This document shows, piece after piece, positions 50,604 to 57,067 of a stretch of 64,000 nucleotides of DNA. The DNA comes from Syntrophorhabdaceae bacterium (GTDB taxonomy: Bacteria > Desulfobacterota > Syntrophorhabdia > Syntrophorhabdales > Syntrophorhabdaceae), in NCBI GenBank assembly GCA_036504895.1, contig DASXUJ010000054.1, positions 21,387 to 85,386 on the forward strand, written 5' to 3'. A model generated the notes under the pieces. It searched no databases and was not told the origin of the DNA. It saw only the letters and a program-made list of their open reading frames with translations. Numbering within the stretch: the stretch's first letter is position 1; each line of letters begins with the position of its first letter. The translations under genes and the position numbers were made by a program.

Positions 50604-51656
50604 ATGGATGGAAGATATTGCTTTCCTGTGTTCAAAACAGGCGTTCACACTGACGCGGCGGGTAATGAGCGGACCTGGACCGCGGGGGACCTCGATCGGA
50701 TCGCCTCGGCTTATGACCCCTCCGGTCACGAGGCGCCGGTGGTGATCGGACACCCGAAAGAGAATTCCCCTGCCTTCGGCTGGGTCAAAGGCCTGATTCG
50801 TAAGGGCGCAATGCTGTATGCGGATGCAGAGCTTCTGCCGGAATTCGAGGAGATGATAAAAAAGGGGCTTTTCAGGAAGCGCTCCATCAGCCTCTATCAG
50901 GACGGCACGCTTCGCCACATTGGGTTCCTGGGGGCCGCGCCCCCTGCGATAAAAGGTCTTCCCGACATCCGATTTAAAGAGGAAGAAGGGATTTTTATCG
51001 AGTTTACAGACTCAAATATCAGTGAAAATAGGCGCGAAGGGCGCCAAGGAGGCAGACCGATGAAATTCATGGAATGGATCAGGCAGCTGGCAGGTAAGGA
51101 AGGCGTCGTCATCGACGATCTCCCCTCGATATCATTCGGCGAGGAGGAGCGGAAAAGGCAGGTCGAGGTCGAGGAAGAGAAGAAGAGGCTTGAGGTGCAA
51201 TTTGCGGAAGGTCATAAGGCGAAAGAGGAGGCACTCAGGAGCCGGGAGGAAAAGATCGAGTCCCGGGAAAGGGAAGCCCGCAAGGCCGGTATCACCGCAT
51301 TCTGCGAGACCCTGCAGCAGGAGGGAAGGCTTACCCCGTCCATGATGGGGGCGGGAGTAGGCATGACGAACTTCCTCGAATCGATTGCATCCCTCGATAG
51401 GGCGATCGAATTCGCCGAAGGAGATAAAAAGGTCCGCCAGACTCCCCTGGAGTTCATGGAGGCATTTCTCAAGGGATTGCCCAAGTTTATCGAATTCAGC
51501 GAAGTGGCAAGGAATGACAAAGACGCGGGCTCGGGCAGTGCCGAGAAACGGGAAAAGCTCATCTCCAATTATATGGAAGCCAACCCGAAGGCAACGTACA
51601 GAGAGGCAATCCTTTCCATCTCAAAGGAGAATCCGGTCCTTTTCGAGGAACGGTAG
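50604..51656 (+). CDS. Mu I-like prohead protease with C-terminal scaffold
   Basis: This 350-residue protein has an N-terminal protease-like part (about 1-140; WTAGDLDRIASAYDPSGHEAPVVIGHP, FGWVKGL, FRKRSISLY), as in Mu gpI. A long charged coiled coil follows (about 185-240, rich in KRLEVQ..KEEALRSREEK), then a helical tail, the scaffold half. AAGGAGC precedes the ATG. A strong internal start at residue 153 could make the scaffold alone. The protease would mature the capsid; catalytic residues could not be assigned with confidence. Confidence 0.85.
   Translation: MDGRYCFPVFKTGVHTDAAGNERTWTAGDLDRIASAYDPSGHEAPVVIGHPKENSPAFGWVKGLIRKGAMLYADAELLPEFEEMIKKGLFRKRSISLYQDGTLRHIGFLGAAPPAIKGLPDIRFKEEEGIFIEFTDSNISENRREGRQGGRPMKFMEWIRQLAGKEGVVIDDLPSISFGEEERKRQVEVEEEKKRLEVQFAEGHKAKEEALRSREEKIESREREARKAGITAFCETLQQEGRLTPSMMGAGVGMTNFLESIASLDRAIEFAEGDKKVRQTPLEFMEAFLKGLPKFIEFSEVARNDKDAGSGSAEKREKLISNYMEANPKATYREAILSISKENPVLFEER
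51060..51656 (+). CDS. Nested in-frame scaffold protein candidate
   Basis: Inside the protease gene an in-frame ATG at 51060 (MKFMEWIRQLAG) has AAGGAGG at seven-base spacing, better than the main start. The 198-residue product would be the coiled-coil scaffold half only, like Mu Z within I or lambda Nu3 within C. Confidence 0.5.
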   Translation: MKFMEWIRQLAGKEGVVIDDLPSISFGEEERKRQVEVEEEKKRLEVQFAEGHKAKEEALRSREEKIESREREARKAGITAFCETLQQEGRLTPSMMGAGVGMTNFLESIASLDRAIEFAEGDKKVRQTPLEFMEAFLKGLPKFIEFSEVARNDKDAGSGSAEKREKLISNYMEANPKATYREAILSISKENPVLFEER

Positions 51657-51661
51657 GGAGA

Positions 51662-51776
51662 ACGTGTAATGCGTGCGCTTCGCTTATGGGTTTAAAGCCT
51701 TTAACGCATCACACGCATTACACGCTTGAGCGAAGCGCACGCATTACACGCATTGCTTCACAAGCATTACACCTTA
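51662..51776. repeat. GCGTGCGCTTCGCTTA palindromic element, copy 3
   Basis: The best-preserved copy: ATGCGTGCGCTTCGCTTA pairs with TGAGCGAAGCGCACGCAT (17 of 18). GGGTTTAAAGCC and tandem ACGCATTAC-type octamers/nonamers lie between and after. It sits between protease/scaffold and decoration genes. Confidence 0.78.
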
Positions 51777-51792
51777 CTACAGGAGGTAACAG

Positions 51793-52176
51793 ATGATCGG
51801 ACAGACTACAGTTTTGGAAAAATCGGTAAAATGCACGGCGGCCATAGCCGCAGCCTATACCATCGGAAAGTTCGGCGCCGACGACGATACCATGTCCCTC
51901 GCCGCGGCCGCCGCTGATTCCCTGATGGGCGTCTTCCAGCATACTACATCGAATCCGGGCGAAGAAGTCCACGTCATGCTCCAGGGGGTGACCAGGGTAA
52001 AGCTCGGCGGCGCCGTCACAAGGGGAGCACCCCTCACCTCGGACGCCTCAGGCCAGGCCGTAGCAGCCGCCCCCGCAGCGGCAAGTAATGCCCGGATAAT
52101 AGGCATAGCCCTCGCGAACGGAGCCTCGGGAGACATAATCCCCATGCTCCTCGCCCAATCGGTAATGCAAGGATAG
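51793..52176 (+). CDS. Capsid decoration protein (DUF2190-like)
   Basis: A 127-residue beta-rich, Ala/Gly-rich protein (TVLEKSVKCTAAIAAAYTIG ... VMLQGVTRVKLGGAVTRGAPLTSD ... GDIIPMLLAQ), which fits small head-stabilising proteins placed just before the major capsid gene. It would bind the outside of the mature shell. AGGAGG precedes the ATG. The Cys at residue 14 is unusual for the family but has no evident meaning. Confidence 0.8.
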   Translation: MIGQTTVLEKSVKCTAAIAAAYTIGKFGADDDTMSLAAAAADSLMGVFQHTTSNPGEEVHVMLQGVTRVKLGGAVTRGAPLTSDASGQAVAAAPAAASNARIIGIALANGASGDIIPMLLAQSVMQG

Positions 52177-52184
52177 ATAACAGC

Positions 52185-52327
52185 AGTCGTTAGTCTCTAG
52201 TCTCTAGTCGATAGTCGTTAGTGAAAAGCTGGAGACACACTAAGAACTAACGGCGTTTTTGGTGAGAAGTGCAGATTCTATCTTCTCTTGTTTTTACTAG
52301 CGACTAGCGACTAGAGACTAGAGACTG
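52185..52327. repeat. AGTCTCT heptad palindrome, longest copy
   Basis: Left arm: five heptads AGTCGTT/AGTCTCT/AGTCTCT/AGTCGAT/AGTCGTT (52185-52222). Right arm: four complementary heptads (52296-52327). About 73 bases between, ending TTGTTTTTACTAG much like the 6107 copy. It fills the gap between decoration and major capsid genes. Confidence 0.8.
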
Positions 52328-52352
52328 TCTTAAAAATAAGGAGGTTTTAAAA

Positions 52353-53291
52353 ATGCCCGAACCGAGACAATTGCATGTTGATAGCGTGTTGACTACCATG
52401 TCTGTGAAGTACAGGAATGAGGCTATGATATGGCCTGCCGTGTTGCCGCCGGTTAAGGTGGCGATGAGGTCCAACAAGTTCGATAAGTATAATAAGGACG
52501 ACAGCTTCCGCCTTGCGAACGATCAGATCGGCCCCAAGTCTCTGCCGAACGAGGCGGAGTGGGGCGTGACCCAGGATAACTACTCCGTCAGGGATCACGC
52601 GCTGGGCGAGTGGCTTCCCCAGGAGTCGATCGACAACGCGGATAACCCCCTTCAGCCGGAGATCGACACCAATGATTTTCTCAACCTTCTTCTCGATATT
52701 TCACAGGAGAAGAGGGTCGCCAACCTGGTCTTTTCGGCAGCTAATTATCCTGTAGGAAATAAAATTACCCTTTCAGGCACCTCCCAGTGGGGCCAGAGCG
52801 CGGACGATCCCATAGGCAACCTCCTGACCGCCATTGAAAGCTGCTTCGTGAGGGCCAATACGGTGGTCATGGGCGCGGAGACATGGATGGCCTTCAGGAA
52901 ACTCCCCGAGATCCTCGATGCGGTAAAGGGATCCTCCCGATACCAGGGCAGCCCCGGGGGGCTCGCCACCATCGAGGAATGCACCGGACTCTTTGAAGTC
53001 CGGAACTGGCTTGTAGGCCGGGGCCGGTATATCACCTCCCCGGAGGGTCAGACCTCCGCCTTTGCCCGCCTGTGGGGGAAACATTGCGCCGCCTTGTATG
53101 TGGACCCGAATCCCGGCATAAAGACCGTCACCTTCGGCGTCACCTTCTCCGAAATGATGCGCCAGACCCAGAGGGATTTCGATCCTAAACGGGGCATAAA
53201 AGGCGCCCATTATTTCAAGGTGGCATGGAACTCGGATGAGAAGGTCATTGCGGGGGATTTGGGGTATCTCGTAGAGAATGCAATAGCGTAG
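52353..53291 (+). CDS. Major capsid protein
   Basis: A 312-residue protein with the features of an HK97-fold capsid of the Mu gpT/phage E class: an N-terminal arm (VDSVLTTMSVKYRNEAMIWPAVLPPVKV), a helix-rich middle (QPEIDTNDFLNLLLDISQEKRV) and a P-domain/A-domain region with ANTVVMGAETWMAFRKLPEILDAVKG and ALYVDPNPGIKTVTFGVTF. AAGGAGG precedes the ATG. The reading frame is intact. It is flanked by two palindromic repeat elements. Confidence 0.87.
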   Translation: MPEPRQLHVDSVLTTMSVKYRNEAMIWPAVLPPVKVAMRSNKFDKYNKDDSFRLANDQIGPKSLPNEAEWGVTQDNYSVRDHALGEWLPQESIDNADNPLQPEIDTNDFLNLLLDISQEKRVANLVFSAANYPVGNKITLSGTSQWGQSADDPIGNLLTAIESCFVRANTVVMGAETWMAFRKLPEILDAVKGSSRYQGSPGGLATIEECTGLFEVRNWLVGRGRYITSPEGQTSAFARLWGKHCAALYVDPNPGIKTVTFGVTFSEMMRQTQRDFDPKRGIKGAHYFKVAWNSDEKVIAGDLGYLVENAIA

Positions 53292-53293
53292 AA

Positions 53294-53363
53294 GACAGGT
53301 TAAGGTTGAGGTTGAGAAAAACCTCTTAATTGGTCTTAACCTTAACCTCAACCTTAACCTGTC
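53294..53363. repeat. Perfect 20-bp palindrome of GGTTGA/GGTTAA hexamers
   Basis: GACAGGTTAAGGTTGAGGTT (53294-53313) and its exact complement (53344-53363) flank 30 bases. It starts two bases after the capsid stop and may act as its terminator, boosting relative capsid expression. Confidence 0.75.
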
Positions 53364-53381
53364 CGACAGAAAGGAGGAATC

Positions 53382-53564
53382 ATGCCATTATACCGCGTTA
53401 CCGATTCGCACATTCACCATGACGGGGTGCTTTACGGCCCCGGTGATACAATCGAGTTGGCGGAGGAGCAGGCGGCCGGGCTTTCGGTCGGGCTTCTGCC
53501 TGAGGGGCAGCAGGGATCTCCCGGCAAAAACGGCCGGGTTGGCGAGGGGAAGGGCCGGAAATGA
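53382..53564 (+). CDS. Small phage protein, 60 aa
   Basis: Sits between capsid and gp36-like genes with GGAGG before its ATG. The first 35 residues look like a small beta domain (YRVTDSHIHHDGVLYGPGDTIELAEEQA), as in the short DUF7210-type proteins found at this place in related phages; the tail is Gly/Lys-rich and disordered. Its last four bases overlap the next start. The role is unknown, perhaps in head completion. Confidence 0.65.
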   Translation: MPLYRVTDSHIHHDGVLYGPGDTIELAEEQAAGLSVGLLPEGQQGSPGKNGRVGEGKGRK

Positions 53565-53995
53565 GCTATTCCACTGTTGAGGACCTGAAGGAGCTTATCC
53601 CCGAAGAGATGCTCATCCAGCTTACGGACGACGAATCTACCGGCTCGATCGCCTTAAGCAGGGTAACTGAGGCCATTGCCCAGGCTGACGCGGAGATCAA
53701 CTCCTATTGCGCCTCCAAGTATGCCGTACCTTTCCTGAACGTGCCGGAGACCGTAAAAAAGTGCTCCGTCGATCTCGCGATCTATAACCTTTACAGCCGG
53801 CGGGTGGAGAGAATGCCCGAGACCAGGACGGACCGTTATCGTAACGCGGTCCGCCTTCTCGAGGGTATTGCCCGGGGCACGGTCTCAATAGGCGTGGACC
53901 CGGAGCCAGTGGCGTCAGGAGGGGGCGACCGGATCGAAAGCTCGAAGGCAGAAGACGACCGAACGGTCACGGCGGCGAAGATCGGGGGCTACTGA
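53561..53995 (+). CDS. Head-tail connector (Mu gp36/DUF1320-like)
   Basis: A 144-residue protein with the DUF1320 pattern: YSTVEDLKELIPEEMLIQLTDDES, RVTEAIAQADAEINSYCASKYAVPF and CSVDLAIYNLYSRRVE. It would form the adaptor ring below the portal. Its start overlaps the previous stop (ATGA) and its stop overlaps the next start, so these genes are translated as a unit. Confidence 0.88.
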   Translation: MSYSTVEDLKELIPEEMLIQLTDDESTGSIALSRVTEAIAQADAEINSYCASKYAVPFLNVPETVKKCSVDLAIYNLYSRRVERMPETRTDRYRNAVRLLEGIARGTVSIGVDPEPVASGGGDRIESSKAEDDRTVTAAKIGGY

Positions 53996-54441
53996 TGAAT
54001 TTTGTCGACGTGGAAAGGGCGATCACCACCGCCGTGAGGGATGCGCTGCCTTATGTGAGGACGGTGGAGACTTACGCGGGGCAGCTCGAAGGCGAGTTCG
54101 AGGCGCTGGCCCTGCCCTTTCCTGCAATCTTCGTCGTCTATGGCGGTTCATTTTTTGAGTGGGTTGACGGCCGGAGTTACAGCGAGATGTCCGAATTCTC
54201 GATCATCGTGGCGGCAAAAGACTTGAAAAGCAGCGGGAATCTCCGCAACGGGGAGCATGGCTGCTACCGTATGATTGCGGACGTGCTCGCGGCCCTGGCA
54301 CATAAAAATTTAGGCCTTGCGGCTATCGAGCCCATAAAACCCATCAGCGTCTCCCTTAAATCGATCTCAAAAACCGCGGCCGCCTACGAGATAGATTTTC
54401 GCACCCGGTTTGACATCGATTTCAGCGAGTCCGGGAGCTGA
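53995..54441 (+). CDS. Mu gp37/DUF1834-like connector protein
   Basis: The 148-residue product follows gp36 as in Mu. It opens VERAITTAVRDALPYVRTVETYAGQL and has FPAIFVVYGGSF and SEFSIIVAAKDLKSSG, typical of DUF1834. It probably acts as a tail-terminator or head-tail joining protein. The start overlaps the upstream stop by one base. Confidence 0.83.
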   Translation: MNFVDVERAITTAVRDALPYVRTVETYAGQLEGEFEALALPFPAIFVVYGGSFFEWVDGRSYSEMSEFSIIVAAKDLKSSGNLRNGEHGCYRMIADVLAALAHKNLGLAAIEPIKPISVSLKSISKTAAAYEIDFRTRFDIDFSESGS

Positions 54442-54463
54442 TATTAAAGAAAAGGAGGATTTC

Positions 54464-55525
54464 ATGCCGTACGGCGTATCGGGAGTGGAGATCAGGACGG
54501 CGGTCAGGAAGGCGTCTGCCTGGAATAGTGCAGTGGCCTGCGGGGCGAGCGACGGTATATTGATCCGGCCTTCTTCCATCAAACGGGAAGCGGCGGTTGA
54601 GGTGGATGATTCCATGGGCTCCGCCTTTTCCAGGGACGGTGTTCCCGGTCCGATAAAGGTGGGAGGCGATCTCCTCCTGTACCTCCGGTATGACAGCCTC
54701 GACGTGATACTGGCCCAGGTAATGGGCATTGCAGGGATCCCCGTCCGGCAAGGGTCTACTGCGGCCTATGCCTATACCTATAAGTTCGCACCTGAGACGG
54801 ATGGTAAATTCGTGAGTTTTGTGAAGCATATGAAGAATTACGTCGAGGAGATCCCGTCCCTCAAATTATCAGGATTTACGCTTAAGGGGGAAGTGGGAAA
54901 ATCTTTGGAATTGACGATCAGTACAATAGGGGTGAACGCACTCTTCGATTCCGCAGTCAACACCCTCGCCTCTTTCGAAACGGTGACCTTTCCGGAGGTC
55001 GCGAACCGTGTGAAGTTCTCGGAAGGGCTGTTCAGGATGAACGCCCAATCGGGCGCGTCGCTGGCTCCGGGAGACAGGATTTATCCCTCAGCCTTCGAAC
55101 TGTCGGTGCAGAGGAAGCTAAAAGGCGAGTATACCGGCCAGTACCGCCATGTCTCCGGCCCGAATATACAAGATCTCGTCGATGAGCCGACAAACGACGG
55201 GCCGCCGGAGATCGGCCTCACCCTCTCGTTCCCGCGCCACACGGGGACCACCAACCTCGCGATCCTCGGCGGCGATACAAGGCAGAAAATGGATATCCAA
55301 TTTACGGGCGGGTTGATCGCCGGCAGCTATTACCGGACATTCGGGCTTCAATTCCCTCACTTGCAGCTCAAAAAAGTGGACATCGCCGACGCAGAGGGGA
55401 GTATCCGGGAGCCCCTGGAGTTCATCGTCCATGGCGCGGCAAGCGCGCCCCCGGGCATGGCGGGGATTACGGACCCCCTGTGGATTACGGGGATAAACCA
55501 GCGGCCAACCGACCCCTTGGGGTAA
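54464..55525 (+). CDS. Tail tube protein candidate
   Basis: A 353-residue beta-rich protein starting MPYGVSGVEIRTAVRK at the ATG at 54464, after AAAGGAGG; the longer frame from 54410 overlaps gp37 and is rejected. Segments such as LKLSGFTLKGEVGKSLELTISTIGV fit the long form of phage tail tube proteins. In Mu the next genes would be a contractile sheath (L) and tube (M). No sheath is present here, so the tail is probably non-contractile. Confidence 0.7.
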   Translation: MPYGVSGVEIRTAVRKASAWNSAVACGASDGILIRPSSIKREAAVEVDDSMGSAFSRDGVPGPIKVGGDLLLYLRYDSLDVILAQVMGIAGIPVRQGSTAAYAYTYKFAPETDGKFVSFVKHMKNYVEEIPSLKLSGFTLKGEVGKSLELTISTIGVNALFDSAVNTLASFETVTFPEVANRVKFSEGLFRMNAQSGASLAPGDRIYPSAFELSVQRKLKGEYTGQYRHVSGPNIQDLVDEPTNDGPPEIGLTLSFPRHTGTTNLAILGGDTRQKMDIQFTGGLIAGSYYRTFGLQFPHLQLKKVDIADAEGSIREPLEFIVHGAASAPPGMAGITDPLWITGINQRPTDPLG

Positions 55526-55643
55526 TGGCCCGTCTTTTTTCGCATAGCTGCGTTGACGGCGTCGTTGGTTTCCTCACCGTACTAGTAGTACGGCTCCGGG
55601 ACCGCCTCCTTGTCGCCTTGCTCTGAGAAAAAATACGGGCCAT
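55525..55643. repeat. GTACT-core palindromic repeat, second copy (inverted)
   Basis: Outer arms ATGGCCCGT/ACGGGCCAT with T6/A6 runs; centre CCGTACT-AGT-AGTACGG (55577-55593). On the minus strand it reads GAGGAA...GACG...CAACG after the hairpin, as in the copy at 3143-3269. It directly follows the tail tube stop codon. Confidence 0.72.
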
Positions 55644-55790
55644 CACGGTCAGGGGGGAAGAAAAGAGAAAGGTAAAGGGGCTAAAAGCGAAGGTTGAGGT
55701 AGAAAGGCATGAAGAGAAGGTGGAGGGGCTAAAAGAGATGGTTAAGGTTAAGACAGAGAAAAGGCAGTTCCTCAACCTCAACCTGATTTG
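55644..55790. repeat. Purine-rich imperfect repeats with CTCAACCTCAACCT arm
   Basis: The purine-rich strand repeats AGGGGCTAAAAG twice (about 55675 and 55727) and AAGGTTGAGG/AAGGTTAAG units; near the end CCTCAACCTCAACCTG can pair with the GGTTGAGG-type units. It is related to the hexamer palindrome at 53294. No gene is seen. Confidence 0.5.
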
Positions 55791-55804
55791 CCAAGGAGGC
55801 TTTT

Positions 55805-56194
55805 ATGGATTTATCGGGACTTAGACGGGAGTCGATCGCTGCATGGATACCTTTTGACGATGATACGGAGGTGCTTGTTGCCTACGTATCGCGGGAGGAG
55901 CTGCGGCAGCTCAGGAAGGAGGCTGTGTCGATCAGGTTCGTGCGACATCATGGGGCGGAAGAGATTGACGAGAAGGAGGCGGACAGGCTCCTGGGCAGGA
56001 AGGCAGTGAAGAATTGGCGGCCCCTGCCCGGCAGGACGGGTTTTACCATGGGCGGGTCGACCTTCCCCTATTCCGGGGAAAACTGCGATTTCCTTATGGA
56101 GCGCTACAATGAATTCGCCAATTTCGTGAATATGAAGGCAATCGAATTCTCCAATTTCGTGGAGGAGCACAAGGAGGAAGAGATACAAAAATGA
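55805..56194 (+). CDS. Tail assembly protein candidate, 129 aa
   Basis: AAGGAGG precedes the ATG. The N-terminal part is a beta domain (SIAAWIPFDDDTEVLVAYVSREELRQL), as in tail assembly chaperones placed between tube and tape measure, and the C-terminus is helical and acidic (NEFANFVNMKAIEFSNFVEEHKEEE). It overlaps the next gene at AAAAATGA, a place where -1 slippage could fuse the two products as in other tail chaperone pairs; simple coupling is more likely. Confidence 0.6.
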   Translation: MDLSGLRRESIAAWIPFDDDTEVLVAYVSREELRQLRKEAVSIRFVRHHGAEEIDEKEADRLLGRKAVKNWRPLPGRTGFTMGGSTFPYSGENCDFLMERYNEFANFVNMKAIEFSNFVEEHKEEEIQK

Positions 56195-56481
56195 TCCGCC
56201 ACATCAGGGCAAGACTCGACTTCCCTGGTGTGGCCTGCAAGGAATGCGAAAAGTCGAGGCAAATCGAGGGCGACATTCCCGACTGCGAAACCGCGAAGGG
56301 CTGCATTATCCCGCTTCTCGGTGAAAAGGGTGTACGGGCCATGGCGATTCGGGACAAATTGATGAAACTTCGAAAGCTGGTGGACCCACAGACGATACTG
56401 ACGGCGTACGGCGCCACCGTTGATGATCTTGAAATGCTGATAAGACTGGAAGATACGTTCGAAAAGGTGAAAAATGGCTGA
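56191..56481 (+). CDS. Second tail assembly chaperone candidate, 96 aa
   Basis: The start overlaps the upstream stop (ATGA). Four cysteines (CKEC, C..C in DCETAKGC) in the first 42 residues suggest a small metal-bound knuckle; the rest is helical (MAIRDKLMKLRKLVDPQTILTAYGATVDDLEMLIRLEDTFEKV). Position before the tape-measure candidate fits the G/T chaperone slot, but no family motif was recognised. Confidence 0.5.
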   Translation: MIRHIRARLDFPGVACKECEKSRQIEGDIPDCETAKGCIIPLLGEKGVRAMAIRDKLMKLRKLVDPQTILTAYGATVDDLEMLIRLEDTFEKVKNG

Positions 56482-57067
56482 ATTGAAAACTACCACTGCC
56501 GGAGAGAAAAAGAGGTCCGGCGCCTCGGGAAAGGAGGCACAATATTCCTCCCTGTATCGCAGCCTTAATACGGTAATTGAGGCATACCGGGGTTTTACTG
56601 AAGCGGCGGCCACAGCGGAAACAGCCGTCATCGGTCTTGAAACGGAGCTCCTTGGTCTCGATGCCATACTGCGGGAGAAGCGGGTCCTTTCGATAGAAAC
56701 CGCGGGGGCCGTGGCAGGTCTCAGGGAGATACTCGATATGCAGGCGCAGATCGGGGCTTCTTCCTTCTCGTCGCCTTCTCCCGCATCATTCGAAGAGACC
56801 GGTTTTTCCGGGTACGAGCCTGCGAGGTTTCCGCCGGACATTCCGGAAAGCCTTGCCGCCGGCGGAGGTTCCCCATTCCGGGAACGGCCGGTTTCCGATT
56901 CCCCGCCCGACAGCTCCGGTCCTTTCCCGGCATCGGCGGTTTCTTTCACCCTCTCCCCCGGCGCGATCGTAATACACGGCGCGAATAAATCACCCGAAGA
57001 GCTCGCCGCAGCCATCGTGAAACCCCTTGACAGGGAGTTGAGCAGGCTTGGATATAAACGATCATGA
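56474..57067 (+). CDS. Short tape-measure-like protein, 197 aa
   Basis: It lies in the tape-measure slot between chaperones and hub. The N-terminal 100 residues are helical (SSLYRSLNTVIEAYRGFTEAAATAETAVIGLETELLGLDAILREK), the middle is Pro/Ser-rich and flexible, and the end SPGAIVIHGANKSPEELAAAIVKPLDRELSRLGYKR is the usual C-terminus of tape-measure proteins. Most are 600 or more residues, and tail length scales with theirs, so the tail would be very short; the Rhodobacter gene transfer agent also has a tape measure of about this size. Confidence 0.55.
   Translation: MAELKTTTAGEKKRSGASGKEAQYSSLYRSLNTVIEAYRGFTEAAATAETAVIGLETELLGLDAILREKRVLSIETAGAVAGLREILDMQAQIGASSFSSPSPASFEETGFSGYEPARFPPDIPESLAAGGGSPFRERPVSDSPPDSSGPFPASAVSFTLSPGAIVIHGANKSPEELAAAIVKPLDRELSRLGYKRS

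Noticed and set aside
52185..52327. Heptad array as a CRISPR or an origin of replication with iterons
   Set aside because: Units are only seven bases and arranged as one large palindrome, and no Cas, Rep or DnaA-box features are nearby.
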